From Nyssa sinensis (taxonomy: Eukaryota > Streptophyta > Magnoliopsida > Cornales > Nyssaceae), in contig CM018032.1 of assembly GCA_008638375.1 (NCBI GenBank), positions 31,553,751 to 31,617,750 of the forward strand: a stretch of 64,000 bases of DNA. Direction: 5' to 3'. Positions 23,003 through 36,800 of the stretch are shown here, in pieces; position 1 is the first letter of the stretch, and each line of letters begins with the position of its first letter. Below the pieces are notes generated by a model, which saw nothing but the letters and a program-made list of their open reading frames with translations, was not told the origin of the DNA and searched no databases. Both the position numbers and the translations under genes were made by a program.

Positions 23003-25252
23003 TGTAGAGATCTGAAAAATCAGGGTAAGTTTTTCGTTTTTGCCGGTAGGGCACTATTTATACCCTGTTTGCCGGTAAGGCACTACTGATGCATCATTTA
23101 GGCATAAGTCATGTTTATAAGAATATTTAGAGTATGACATAGAAGATAGATATGCTTAGAATGTCAAAATACACCTCTTGTAAAACTTTAAGTCTATTTG
23201 GAGACAGTTTCAAAAATGGACCATAAGGGCATCCCAAGTGGACCCGGCCACAGGCGAAAATAATTTTTTTTGAAAAATATCATTTAAAATAATTTTAAGA
23301 ACTTTGGATAAAAACAAAATATCGAATTGAGGCATTTCGGGACAGGTTGTAGTGTAAAGGGGTCCCGAACTCATTAAGGGCAAAATAGTCTTTTTGCTCC
23401 TTAGCCCTTTTACTATAAATAGACCCTTTAGTTTGAAAAAAAAAAAAAAAACACAGAAATGGTCTGAGAATACAGCAGCAACTCGTGCATGGAGAGAAAA
23501 ATGAAGGAGACCTAGGATTTTGCAACTTTCCAACCTTCAAAACTCGTCTTTAGGCTTAGGATTTTCACAAGACTTCTTTCTAGGAAGTTGTTCCCCACAT
23601 CAAGGGCTACATTCTCAATGATTGGTTCGCTGCATAGTGAACACAACTCCCTAGGGTTGAGAAAAACCCTTTTAGGTATGATATTTTGCTAAGTAAGGAA
23701 TAGGGTTAAGTTTATGAGTGTTTTATAAGTTGATTGAATGATTTATATGTTTATTTGCTGTTAGAAAGTCACTTAGGATGTAGTTGCTTTGAAAACCTAG
23801 AGTTGGTTGTTTATTTACTTGTGTGTTCTTTGTATTCTTTGGGAATTTGGTAAAGTGATAAATATGAACCATGACTATATGTATAATTCATTGTATTCTA
23901 ACTTATGTTCATGTCAACAAAATAATGAACATGTAACTTGCATATATGTATGATTCATTATATTGTGGCTTATGCTCATGTAAATAGACCTTGTGTTTTG
24001 GAAGATATGGTTGTTTAATACATTGATACTTTGTGTAATTATGTGTTCTTTGAGAATTGGTAATATAGTGAACATGTAACATGAGCACGTGTTTAAATTG
24101 CTTATATATAGCATATGTTCATGTGGAAGAAGTTGTGTGGTTTAAAAGTTAGAATTTACTTTATAGATGATGCATGATTTAAGGTGTATACCAAGTATTT
24201 GATAAAATACCTCATTGAGATTGCATAGAAAAATCAAGGCATATTAGCATGGTGTGAACCTTTGGAAACATAGTGTGGGTTGAGCACATTGGTACTATGC
24301 ATTATGAGGGTGTAGATCCTATGGTGAAAAACCCAAAATTGCTCATTGGTACTCGTAGGCCAACGGGGACATACTATGAAGTGAGACATACGAGTGGTAC
24401 TTGCATGCCAACGAGGATGAACTGTGAAGCGAGACATGGGTGTGATATAGAGTTGCATGTGTGTGTGTCATGCATGTTGACATTGCATAGCATTGAGGGA
24501 TTGGAGGGTTATAGATTCTAAATGTACACTTGCACATGCCACACCTTAAACTTTGTTCCTTGCATTAGCATTATGTCATACCAGCAGTTGAGCTGACCAC
24601 TCGTGGGATATCATAGTTTAGATGAGGCTCCCAGTACTTGAGACTTGATGAAGTCTTAAAAGAAGGAGGGAAAGGAAATTTGAAAGATATTTGGCCCTTG
24701 GGGCATAATTTTGTATGTATGGGCATAAGCCCAAAAGACTTGTGTTTTAATTTGGAAGAATGGTGAACTATAGGCCTTGGGCCATTTTGAAATGTAAGGG
24801 TTTAAACCCAAATGATATGTATGATATATTTATTTAATGAGCATCATATGTATATGTTGAAAACATTAGATGTACGTTTAATTTTAATGAACTTGTGGCC
24901 ATCAAGTGAGGATGGAATGTGCAATGCTTGTATACATGAATGGTTGTAAAATATTAGGTGGATAATGCTTAGAAAACAAAGGAGATTATGTCAAAATTTT
25001 GTGAAATTAAAAGAGAAATTAGGTGTGCAAAACACCACATAAATAGGTGAAAAAAAGTGCCAAAAAGGGGGGGTTAAAAACCTTGAAGAAATGGACTAAA
25101 ATGGGGAAAACGTAGCCTTCAAAACTTTAGAAAACAGAGAAAATTGGTTACTGGACGAAAAAATTTAGTCGCAGCCAGCTACAGTGAAAATGCAAAAAAC
25201 AGCCCAGGACAGCCCAACCCTTGACCAGGCCCTGCCGTGCGCGCATGCCGTG
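23003..25252 (+). repeat. 3' LTR of the old gypsy element, left part
   Basis: It starts TGTAGAGATCTG after the polypurine tract and runs to the insertion point of solo LTR B. It contains a TATA box (23412-23421), an A-run, a short ~50 bp direct repeat at 24340-24440 (TGGTACT..AGGCCAACG type) and no coding frame. With 29226-29837 it adds up to about 2.86 kb. Confidence 0.8.
23412..23421 (+). promoter_or_regulatory. TATA box in the old LTR
   Basis: ACTATAAATAG-type sequence about 410 bases into the LTR, followed by a pyrimidine/A-rich stretch. It is a good match to plant TATA boxes and in the position expected for an LTR promoter. Use today is doubtful because the element is decayed. Confidence 0.55.
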
Positions 25253-25357
25253 TGTAATATCCCGACCCGGGATACCGGGTCATATGACACGTATTACGAG
25301 AATTTACAAAAAATAATTGATTAATTTAATTATTAATTAATTAAAGTAAAGAAATGT

Positions 25358-25388
<31 letters not shown>

Positions 25389-28300
25389 TAATTAAATAAT
25401 ATATATATGTAAAAAGTGAAGTATACATGTATGTATATGGAAACATGTATGTATGCATGTAGATGGATAAAAGTAGGAAGTGTGAACAGTGTGTGAATGT
25501 GTGTGTGTGTGTCGGCTGGTGTGTGTGTGTGTGTGTCTTGTATATATGTGTATATGTATATATATGTATATATTATACGTATAAATATCTTGGAAAATTT
25601 AATGCAAATAAGAAAAGAGAAAAAGCAAAATTGATGAGAAGTGAGGGCTAGTGTAGGGCTACAATTAGAAAGAAGAGAGAGAGAGGTCGGTTATCCTTGC
25701 TTTAAAAACCAAAACATGCAAAGCATGTTGTTCTCTCATGAAAGAAACCAAAAGAGGAAGAACTAAGGAGAAGAGAAGAAGAGTTTTAGAGCAAGAAAGA
25801 AAGAGAAATCAGTGGTGAAAGGTGAACCCACCAAAACCTTTGAAATTCTCTCTCTAGAAATTCTCTATGTATAAACTGATTTAAAGCTTTCATTTTATAT
25901 ATATGATGTTTAGAACACATTTTAATCATAACGAGCATGAAATTTAAGCTTAAAAACACCTAAGATCACAAGACCCATAAGCTACGGCCATGGATGGACC
26001 TTGCTCAAGCAGGTCTGAATCCATGGTGATTAAATCATGTTTGGGTTATTGGAACCTCAACTAGACTCCAAGGGTGTTTTAAAAACCTACACCCGCGACC
26101 ATGAAGCTAAGAAATGGACCCCATATGGTGACTTGCAGGTTACGGGTTTGGAAACCAAACCCCTAAACTCTATGTTAAATCCATTTTCACGAATGGGGAA
26201 TGAAACCTCATGAATAGAGGATCAAAACAAGCCAAATTCCATGAAAAACCATCAAGAAATAAGCGTTAACCATGGAGTTACAGTTCTGGTTATCATGGCT
26301 TAAACCGAGTGTTTAAGCCATATTCGAAGCCTCAAATTAATGCCAAGTTGGTCGTTTGTACATTCGGAACATTTTGCAATCAAAATAGTAAGGATCCATG
26401 GATCCAAACTGCACGAAATAGAAAGAAATGGAAAACGAGAATTAGGGTTACAGGGAGGTCTCGTGGGGAAGAAGAAGACGGGTCAACTCGGCCTTTAAAT
26501 GTGGCTGAGTCAACTCGGACAAGTGGCATCCTCTGGGCTTGCCACCGAATTAATTAGACGATGCCGTTTTGAGCCATGTTTTAAAATAAAACATTAGGGC
26601 TGACGTCATCATGACGTCAGCATAACGCAATGAACCGTGTAAACCGAACCGGTTCACTTAAAAAGGGACTGAACCAACTGGTTCAGACCAGAATTTTTGG
26701 TATTTAGAAATTGACCCCCACCTGTTTTATGAAATTGTACTATGGCCCAACTAATGAGAAGTTTATGCAATTAAGCCCCTGAAAAATAATTAAATAATTA
26801 AATAATTAGTTTAATTATTTAATAAATAAGGTAAAATTACTATTTTACCCTTGGGTCATAGATAGAGCAAATGAAGTCCAAATTAAGCCTATGAATAGTG
26901 TATTTTTACTATTTTGGATATTCTGAGACTAATGGTAGGGTCCGTTTTACGAGATGGGGCCCAAAAAAATAAATACACAAAGGGGTAAATGACCAAAATA
27001 CCCCTTGACCAAAAATTAACAAGTTATTAGTGTATTCTTACTATCTCGGACCTTCTGAGTCCAATGGTGAGGTCCACGACACGAGACGGAGTCCCGAAAA
27101 ATAAAGACACGTAAAGGGGTAAAAAGACCAAAATACCCCTGGTACCCCTAAAGTCGAAATGAGATCAGCGAAGGTCTAAATTGACTTTCCTTGACATCCC
27201 GGACTCAATAATGGAGTCCGAATTACGAAACGAAGTACAGAAAAATATGACACTTAAAACGGTAAATGACCATTTTGTCCTTTTACACATAACAGTCCGA
27301 ATTAAATGTTAGGAAAGCCTAAACCGACTTTCTTCGACGCTCCGGACTCAATGGTAGTGTCTATTCGACCAAAAGAAATGTCTAAAATAAAAAGACATAA
27401 AATTTGATGAATAGCATCTGTCAGATGACTATAAATTAGAGTAATGCCAAAGTACTAATACTAAGGCAAGTACGAGAAATGAAATACGAAAGGACACGAC
27501 ACGTAAACATGTCAAATATATAACTTTAAATTAAAGTTAATAGAACTCCCAGAAGAGTATAAATTGAAATAAATTCAATTTCTAACACATTAAATTATGT
27601 CATAGGTTACAAGTACGAGTTAAATTAAGTACCTATGAAATTGTGAAATCGTTTTAGGATCTAATACGATTTAAGCATAAGTTAAGGAATATCGAGATGA
27701 TATTACAATGAATGTGAAGTTGATGAGGTGTTTATGAATTGTTCTTAGGAACTACAAGGAAAGTGGGAAAGCGCATTTTTAGCACTAACCCTAAAGAATC
27801 AAGGTGAGTAACCCTGTGTTTGAATTGGAGATTTAACTCCATGGATTTGAAAAAGTTTAAAGTTCAAAGATGTGAAGTATTTGAAGTTTCAAATTCAGTA
27901 TTTACATGATGCAGCTTTTAAATTGTACTGTTTTATAACTCTATATGACATGCTCAGTGATTGGTATTTATCATAGTTTTCTTAAAACATATTTCAGCAT
28001 GTCTAAAGTTTTAAATGCCAAATTATGTTAAATATCCTGAATTTGATAGTTACAAGTATTTGAAGTCCTATTGTAGAAATTATACATTTCATGTTTTAAA
28101 TATTCATGAAAGTATTTATTGAAGAAGTTATGTGATAAATGTTTTACAAGATAAACGGTACTAAGTACCACCCCCTATGAAGGTTGAAATCCTTTGGGAT
28201 TCAACAGTAAATGCCCGGTAGCAGGATCTAATCCCCCAGGCAAATGAGATCGGCAGTATTGGTAGTAAAATGGGAGTCTGGTTCGAAACAGATTCCACCT

Positions 28301-29225
28301 AATTAAAGAGAAAAGATAACAAAGTGATTTTGGAAATGAAAGCAGGTTTTACCCTCATTTTCAAATACATATTGATGTGATTTAAAGTTTATATACTTTA
28401 TCTGATGAAGTACGAGTTTTGCTTGGATACCTTAAATGTTTCCAAGTTATTTGAAATGCATATGTTTGAGTTATATACTCTATTTTACGAAGTACGAGCT
28501 TAGCTTGAATACTTTAAATGTTTCAAAGCTATTTATTTGAAATGCATATGTTCCGAGTTATACACTCCATTTGACAAGTATAAGTATAGCTTGAATACTT
28601 AAAATGTTTCAAAGCTATTTGTTTTAAGAATGCATGTACTTTGTATTCTAAATTGTATAAGCAATTGGCAGTGAATGTTTTACAACTCTTATGTACTAAA
28701 AACCACTGCTAATTGAAAACCCCATGACGAACACTAGAATTGCTCACAAGCTTAGATTAGCTTACCCGGACTTTGTTGGGACCCCCCCTTTCAGGTGATG
28801 CAGCAAACAGGGTCTTAAGGACAACGACGATGAGTCTAGCTGTTTTTGGAAGGATATGTTTAAGTAGTTCTTTTGAAGAACCTATGAACATTAGTAGTAT
28901 GTTTTGTATTAATAGACAGAGTAAGAATATGTAATAGGCCCTCAAGGAACCAAATATGTATTGTATTGATGTATGAAGTTTTTAAGTTTCTTTATACTCT
29001 GAATGTGTAACCATGTATGCTATGTATGGAACAGCAGTATCGGACGGATGTGCATAATTTAAAAATGAGAAAAGAAAAGAAAAAAGTTTTTCACGCTTCC
29101 GCAATCATGTGTAGCACATCTATTCGATACCGCTGCAGATGCGAGCCTTGTCTCGGGGCCTTCGGGTCTCGGGGCGGCGGTCGCGATCCTGGTAATCCGC
29201 ACAGGGTGGGTTTCGGGTCGTGACA
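25253..29225 (+). mobile_element. Solo LTR B (3973 bp), inserted in the old LTR
   Basis: It reads TGTAATATCCCGACCC to GGGTCGTGACA in the plus direction, the opposite orientation to solo LTR A. It is flanked by perfect CCGTG duplications (25248-25252 and 29226-29230). Inside are (AT)n at 25359, (GT)n at 25498-25540 and (AG)n at 25675, the TGACGTCA palindrome at 26599-26621, four ~120-150 bp modules between about 26930 and 27370, and three ~85-90 bp repeat units at 28380-28680. No coding sequence was seen. Confidence 0.93.
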
Positions 29226-29837
29226 CCGTGCGCACCCCGCTCGCCTGCTGCTGCCCCTGTACAACATGTTGCCATGTCCTTGACACCCAGCCTGACAGCC
29301 CCTTGACACCACCCCTTGGCCACCTTTTTGAGCCATGTTTGGCCACCCTTTTGAGCTATGTTTAGGCACCCTTTTAAGCCATGTTTGGCCAATCCTTAGG
29401 CCATGATTGGCCACCATTTTGGGCCATATTTGGCTACTCTTTTGGGTCATGTTTGGCCACTCTTATGGGCTATGTTTGGCCACTTACTTGGACCAATTTT
29501 TGATAAACCTTTTAACCTATTCTTGGCCTATATCTTAGGGTCTTTGGGGCTCAATCGGACCATTGTTCCAAGGTATACTTAGAGGGATTTTGTGGGCTGT
29601 TTTGGAAGCCATTTTTTTGACATGATTTAAACCATTTTGAATATTAATTGGGAGGGATGTTTGAGTGACATTGGGAGACCATTTTGGTTAAGTCAAATAG
29701 CAAATCTTCATTTCTAATTTTGGGGAAATATGGGGGAATGAATGCATAATCAACTGAATCCATTTAAATACTTTTTGTTTATTTTTCTCAATTTATTTCA
29801 CTCACTCCCCAGGTTGGTGAAAATTCGGGGTGTGACA
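29226..29837 (+). repeat. 3' LTR of the old gypsy element, right part
   Basis: Resumes after the CCGTG duplication and ends GGGTGTGACA, giving a TG...CA LTR. Much of it (29313-29505) is a minisatellite; the rest is plain AT-rich sequence. Confidence 0.7.
29313..29505. repeat. Minisatellite, ~30 bp unit, six to seven copies
   Basis: Repeats of a unit like TTTGGCCACCCTTTTGAGC and variants occur head to tail inside the old LTR. The open frames reading Lys/Gly/Trp-rich sequence on the minus strand here are a product of the repeat, not genes. Confidence 0.75.
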
Positions 29838-32800
29838 GGAGGTTTATCAAAATTCTTTTGGCACTTGTCCATACATGAACTAAAGTAGGATGTAAAAGAA
29901 TGTTTAGCTTAACACCCTATTCTTAACTAGACCATCAACCACATAACCAAAAGTCAACCCAACCTAGGATGGGTTAGTAATAACTAAAAGGCTGAGTGAC
30001 CAAAATATCACTAACCTAAACCGTGAGGAAAATTACTACATTAAATAAAATGAATTATTATTTATTAAGTATTTAATAGTTAATGAAAATTAAGAAAAAT
30101 AGGAAATAAATACTTAAAAATATGGTAGAAAATAGAAGAAAAATGCAAATAATATTAAAAAAAATTATGTGACCTACACATGGCACAAAGAGTTAAACAC
30201 ACACACACCAAAGCGTGTAAATGTGTGTAAAATGCATAGAAAATAATTAAGAATAATTAGAGAAAAATAAAGAAAATAGGAAGAAATTATTAAAAAAAAA
30301 TTAATTAAAAATAATTTTAAATGTTCGTGTGCCTAGAACATGATTTGGACAGCTGAAATGCACACACCAAGGTGTATTAGTGTGTGTACATGTGCATATA
30401 TATATATATATATATATTATATAATGCTTTAAAATAAAAAATTAAAAAATGGGAAATGAGCAATTGAAGGGAAAGCTGTAGAAGGAAACACATGGGTAGT
30501 CACCCTATAGTTGCAATAATTGTAGAATTGTAACCCTAGCCCACTATAGCCACCTTCCTTAACCAATCGTGGGATTTTCCTTCACCTTGAAGCTTGAAGC
30601 TCCCTATATAGGCACAAACCACATCACTGACGGAAGCCTATCGAAATTGGAGTGAATGAGTGAAAGATTTGCATGGGATTGAAGGTTTAAATGAGTGATA
30701 GAACAAAAGAGAGAAAGAAAAGAAAGAAATGAGAAAAATAAGGAAATTTAAAGAGGCTTTTGAAATCAGGTTAGGATCAGTTCTTTCTTGATATTTTATA
30801 TTTATGTGATGATTTGTATGCATGTTAACTAAATTTTAGTGGCCCTAAGCCTTCATAGTGATAGAAGTAATGAAAGACCGCCATTGACAGACCTGTAAGG
30901 CATACCCAAAAATCAGTTAGAACCAAACCTATATACAAGTATTACAAACTAATCTACATATAAAATGGTTCACAAATACGTAAAGAACAAGTAAAAAGGG
31001 TCTCGTAATCCTTAAGAACCAACAAAAAATTGAAGGTGACCAAATTTAGAACCCTAAGAAAACAAGCACTAAGATTTCTTTAAGGAACGGAAAAATAACC
31101 CTTATAGTCTCACGATCACAACAAGCCAAACCCATAGAGTTTGGTTAGGAAATGGCCATGAACGAACCTTCGAACCAATCATTGTATAGGTGATCGAATC
31201 ATCATTTTTAACCATTCTCGAAGTTCTAAACATGTATAAAACATTAAGATAAACTAAAAGGAGGTTATTAGAATAAAAAAAATGAAACAAGAATCAAGAA
31301 AATGTAAGAAATCAAGCACTAAAATTTTTTGAAGAAGCTACTACAATAAACCCTAATAAAGGAAAATGATGAAAAGTAGTTAGGTCGGATTTTGGGTTCG
31401 TGTCTTGACCACTTGTAAATGGATTCATCGTTTTGTTTAATGAGAGATTGACGTCACCCTGACGTCATGCTGACGTGCTAAACTACCTGGACCGGTTGGT
31501 TCCTGGCCTAATGGGATCGGTCCATTTGTCGTCTAACTAAATCGGACGGTACATTTAAAGAATTTTTCATTAATTATGAACTAAACCCCAACAGTTTATA
31601 TAATTACATGGTAGGCCAAAATTAATAAAATCTAATTTAAAAATATCCCTCTAAATTAGAAAATTAAAAAATTAAAATAGTAAATTCTAAAATTACAAAT
31701 AAGCCCTAATTCTCGGGTAAATTATAAAAATACTCCTAGAAGTGTTAAAATGACCATTTTGCCCCTAAACAAATGCAAAAATAACATTTACGTCCCTAAA
31801 AATTAAATATAGCATAATTAATGCTACATATGACCATTTAGAAAAGCCTAGCCTGAGGTTTTTTAGTGCTCTGGACCCAATGACGGAGTCTATTTTAGCA
31901 AACGGATTTTCTAAATGTATAAACAAAGACTAATGGGCACCATTTTTGAAACTTTGTAGTTTAAATTAAACATTCAAACAAATACCAAAAATTACGAAAC
32001 ATCATACTTGAATTTTTATATCTGTTCTTGACTCAATGGTGGAATCTGTTTCACCAAATTAAATTCTCAAAGTATTGTTCCTTTAAAAATGCATTATAAA
32101 TTTAATACTTTACGGGTATTAATCACTGCCATAGGATCCATATAGGCCATTGATGATGAAGAATGGAAAAAATGACTGAGCGGAGGAAACGAAATACTGC
32201 AAAGAAACTTGATGTAATTTGTTGAAACCTCTTCATTTATAGGACTTCAATTGTTCATAAGGAAAAGATGAAAATGAGAGGATTGACCAAGCACAGTATG
32301 AGAAATAAGAAAGCATAGGAGACAGTTTTCTAATGATAGAGTCAGTCCAAGATCAAGAGTGTGAGAGTAGCTACCAGAAAAACCAGAACAAAGAATAGAT
32401 AACTGAACTAAAGGCAAAGGTGAGTAACCCTAACCCGTGAAATGGAGACTTTTCCATTCAAATACAAGTTCCTTACAATTTTATGATATAAATGCAATTC
32501 TCTACAGTTTAATAATGTCACATACAGTTCTTTTACAATTATCAAATTTTTTGATCACATGCAACATTTCTTCGAATGTTTTTTTTACATGATACAGATA
32601 GCTTATGAAATGTTTTGCAAGCATATTTTAGCATGAAATTTATATGCCATATAATATTGAAAGTTCATAGCACATAGTCATGCCCGGTTGAGGGGTTAAG
32701 CCAATCTTATGACATAGTCATGCCCGGTTAGGGGGTTAAGCCAATCTGACCGTATAAGCCCAGAGCTCTAAATTACATCTAGTCACACAGGTGACTACCC

Positions 32801-33300
32801 ATAGGTCCTGCGAGACAAAGATAATAAATGGTTGACATATATTATTTCATCACTCAAAGTTTACATCGATAGCTTTATGTTACCATGATTTATCTTGCAA
32901 AAAGGATCTACCATGAGAACTTACGCATTTTACTACATGTTTTACCTAAAATATACATATGATTTATTAATTCCATTAGCTTTCATTACAAGCTTCTTTT
33001 TAACTGTTATCCGTGAAATTTATAAGATTTTCAAAAAGGGATTTTCTCTAAAAACGCACGACATGGAACTTGTGTTACGCATGAACTTTTCATAAAACTC
33101 ACAAGAATTTTATCTTGCATATTTCAAGTGATAACTCCGGTAGCACTACTTAAGGAAATGGGATGGAATTAAGAAAGACGACGACTTTGGCTAGCTTAGA
33201 GTTTTGTAGTAGAATGCCAAAGGAATTTTTGGGCTGTAATTTTTATGCTCTGTCATGTTTCATTTTTCATTACTATGTATAATTGTGAATGCCTGAATTT
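29838..33300 (+). repeat. Diverged LTR remnant of the same LTR superfamily
   Basis: No coding frame. Several landmarks occur in the same order as in solo LTR B: (AC)n and (AT)n tracts near 30200 and 30400, TGACGTCA repeats near 31450, a GGTTGGTTC-type motif, two modules with CAATGACGGAGTC and CAATGGTGGAATC (about 31870 and 32035), and GGTGAGTAACCCTAA near 32420. This supports a plus-oriented, highly diverged LTR. Exact ends could not be found. Remnants of other elements could be mixed in. Confidence 0.5.
32673..32752. repeat. Direct repeat, 40 bp unit, two copies
   Basis: CATAGTCATGCCCGGTT...GGGGTTAAGCCAATCT occurs twice in tandem with a period of 40 bases, with one or two differences. Confidence 0.8.
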
Positions 33301-33463
33301 TGTTACCAGTTAAGAAGCCTGGGGTTAGACACATCATCAGTGCGTTAAATAGAGTTAGTGTATTGGCAAAATGTGTAACTGGCCAATCATTATCCTTAAT
33401 CTTCATAAGGTAGATTCTGAGATTTGACAATTTTATAAGGATATCATTAAGGAATGTATTCCA

Positions 33464-33802
33464 ATGAACACTATGAGTGAACATCACAATGGCAAAGATC
33501 TTACAAATTATTATTTGCAAAGTGGTGTGAACAATTTTGTAATTGATATAGGTTGGGTGAATATGGAAGTATTATTTGGTTCAAAGGAGCCAACACAAGT
33601 AAAGTTTAAGAAGAAGCCGAACTTCAAGAAGGATGAAAATGAAAATTGGTGGTTTCCTTATGTGAAGAAGAACTTGGTACAAGCTCACATGAATACGTTG
33701 TTCAAGCATAAGAAGATTTTTCCCAAGATTTATACATCAAAAGAAATGACCAAGAAGATTGTTTCAATTGAAGGACTTGGAGTTGAGGATGGATATTCGT
33801 AG
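33464..33802 (+). CDS. Orphan ORF of unknown function (112 codons)
   Basis: An open frame of 112 codons, rich in lysine and asparagine, with NWWFPYVKKNLVQAH in the middle and no signal peptide or recognisable domain. I do not recognise it. It lies just past the diverged LTR remnant in AT-rich sequence and is followed by GGAAAC-type repeats. The composition is protein-like rather than random, so it may be a fragment of a transposon or host gene. No splice signals or promoter could be tied to it. Confidence 0.3.
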   Translation: MNTMSEHHNGKDLTNYYLQSGVNNFVIDIGWVNMEVLFGSKEPTQVKFKKKPNFKKDENENWWFPYVKKNLVQAHMNTLFKHKKIFPKIYTSKEMTKKIVSIEGLGVEDGYS

Positions 33803-36800
33803 TGTTGTTTTGGTCACCCAAAAAATGGAAACATTTGGGAAACATTTTGGAAACATAGTGTAAACAATGAAAACAATTAACATGAGTAAAAACACTTTAG
33901 AAACATAAAGGAAAATATATGAATGTGCAAATATAAATAATATAATTAATTAATTATAAATATTTTAGGAAACATGTCCATCTACACAAATTACTGAGGC
34001 AAAATTGAAAAAAAAAATGTAAATACAAATTAGTTATTAATACTAAATAACTCTTTATTAATTAAAAAATAGTATAAAAAATTAGAGCTAATTTTTTTAT
34101 ATAATATGAAATTATTATATATTTCAAAGTATATCTCCTTTTGTTTTCTGCCCTTCTCGAGCTGTTAATGAAATTTTTAGTTTTCCTATAAAAAAATTAT
34201 ATATTTTAAAATATATAAAATTATTATAAAATACAATGCCATAACATAATAGATATATACTATGTAATATCCACGAATTAGATAATTTGACACAAGTTAC
34301 ATATAAAATAAAAAGTAAAACAAATAGTGATTTAAACCTATTATAATTAGTAACTTAGTATTAAAATAGTTGTTTCTCTACACTTTATTTCTCCTACTAC
34401 TTTTCTATTATTTTAGGAAAAATAATAGAAATATCTTATTGTAATTTTGAGTCTTAATCCTTGAAAAATAAATGGATATTATCTTTTACTAACTTCTAGA
34501 ATTATTGTTGATACAAAAGAAATGTTTTCTTTGATTCGGTATAGTTCCATTAGTTTCGGTATGTTTTTAGGGAAACAACTTTGTTTCCATGGAAACATGT
34601 GAATTTCGATATTTCACTAGTGTTTTGTTTCAGTTCCCTGAGAAATGGAAACGTTTCAGCCGTTTCGATGAAAAAGAAATGAAATTTTGATCCTTGCCTA
34701 GAAGGTCAATAAGAAAAAGAAAAAGAGGAGAGTGAAGGTAAAGGCAAAAGAGAGAAATGCAAGGGAGTGGAGTTGAGTTGTGAGTGAATCTAGTTAAGTG
34801 TAATAGTATTTTTGAGTAAAGAAATAAAAGTTTATCTACATATCTCCTCCTCTATTAGTATCCCTAAATGCCTTATATGAGTTTATCCTCCATCTCCAAC
34901 TAAGTGGCATCAGAGCAAAGCCAACAAATTGACGTTAAAGCTTCCATTGATTAATTTCCAACAATCCTTCAACAAATTGATGATTTTTAATGCTTATTGA
35001 CAAGAGTTGAAATTGTCCTACAAGTTTCAAAGAAAAGAAAAAGAAAAGGCTCAATGACATGAGTGCAAACAATCTTAAAATTCTCAAAAAAAAAAAAAAA
35101 AAAAATCATAGCAACTCTCCATAATGCATGAGCCTAAACTATATATTCCTTCCTCTGGTCTGCATGAACTTAAACTGTGAACATCGCAAAACTGAAAAAA
35201 CAAAAAAAAAAAAAAACTAACTAAAACAAAAAGAAAATGAAAGGGGAAAGAAGAGAAAAATATCATCTTAATTCCTCAAACTATATCACGGTTTGATCCC
35301 TTTGGGGTACGTAGTTTGCTCGGGGGCTTATTCCAAGTTTAGTCAACCATTTCCAATGGTATAATTTGTTTGAAGATACTCTACTAGTCTGTAAGTGGTT
35401 CGTGGGAAGAACTCGGTCAATTAAGAAAAGGCTCTGAATATTGTCAAACATGGCGTTGAATGAAGACCCGAATGTTTAATGAAATGAGGACACACAATCT
35501 GAAATCGAGACTGGAGTTTCTAGCTGATCCGTAAGGTCTAAAATAGAGAAATAATTGTCTAATAAATGGAAGAAGACTCAAGGTCTGAAATCGAGACTTG
35601 AATGCGTCCTAATTGTAACCCATGCAATTAGGATTAACGTTTAAGAAATGACTGAAAAATAAAATAATATAAAACAAAGAAAAGAGAAATTAAGGAGACT
35701 AACGGCTATTGCAAATTTTTTTTTTTTTTGGTGCTTTGTGGATATCAATTATAATTTTGCACCTCATGATATGGAAGCTTCCTGTGAAACTATGTCATAC
35801 ACAACTTAGGGGGAAAATTATTGTGCAACCCAGAAGGTTATAGCCCAAATAATGCAACGAAAGTCGTGTAAGGTGTGGCTTGGATGAAGATGGTCATGAT
35901 AGCTCATTTTTTCACTTTAGCTCCTTGCTCATGACCATATACATTTATATATTATGTACACATGCATATATTTATATTTGGTCATGCTTTGGACACCCAT
36001 ATAACAACAAACGTAAACTTGTTTTGTTTTGGCATCCATGCATGCATGACAAGAGGGGAATAAATGAAAACGCATCAATTAAAATCGAGACCTGGATTAT
36101 TTTTTGGTGCGTTTGAGGTCGGGATTTGGTGCGTTTGAGACCTGGGTTGTTCTGTTTTCTACTCTCTTTTTTCCTTCTCCTCGACATAGTAGGCATCTTT
36201 ATTCCATTTTTTTTTTAATAATTAAGCTTTTATTACGCACTCAAACGGGGAAAGGAAAATAACTCAGAAAAAAACAAATCAAGTGGCAAAACAAAAAGCC
36301 ACAAGCCCTGATACCTTAGCTAAAAATAATACAAATTCTTCATCTAAATTTTTTCGTCAACAAAAGAATACAAATTATGTCCTAAAAATATACAACTTTA
36401 ATTTTTTAATTTTTATTTTTTTCAAAATAAAAAGGACAATAAACTTTGCATACAATAAATAAATAAAATTAATTCAAACAAAAAATACCAAAGCTAAGTA
36501 GCACATTCACCCCCTCCTTTATAAGTATCTGGAAAAAAGGTTGTTATGTTCTGAACATAAATTTGGTTAGAGTCACGGACGGGGCTCGATCTTTCAAAGT
36601 ATATGGCAATGAAATAAGATTTTTGACTTGAATGATGCCTTTTGAATTGAATCATATTTTTTTTATTAGAATGTTGTGTTAAAGCAAAAGGAAAAGTAAA
36701 ACGTAAGCACACATAAATTAATTTCAAACATTCAAAAGTCTTAAATGTGAAAAATCCAACCATTCAAGTAAGCGCATTTCTACGTAATCAATGGAGATAT

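Noticed and set aside
29059..29450. Overlapping minus-strand frames of 90-119 codons
   Set aside because: They cross the boundary of solo LTR B into a minisatellite and have no family signature.
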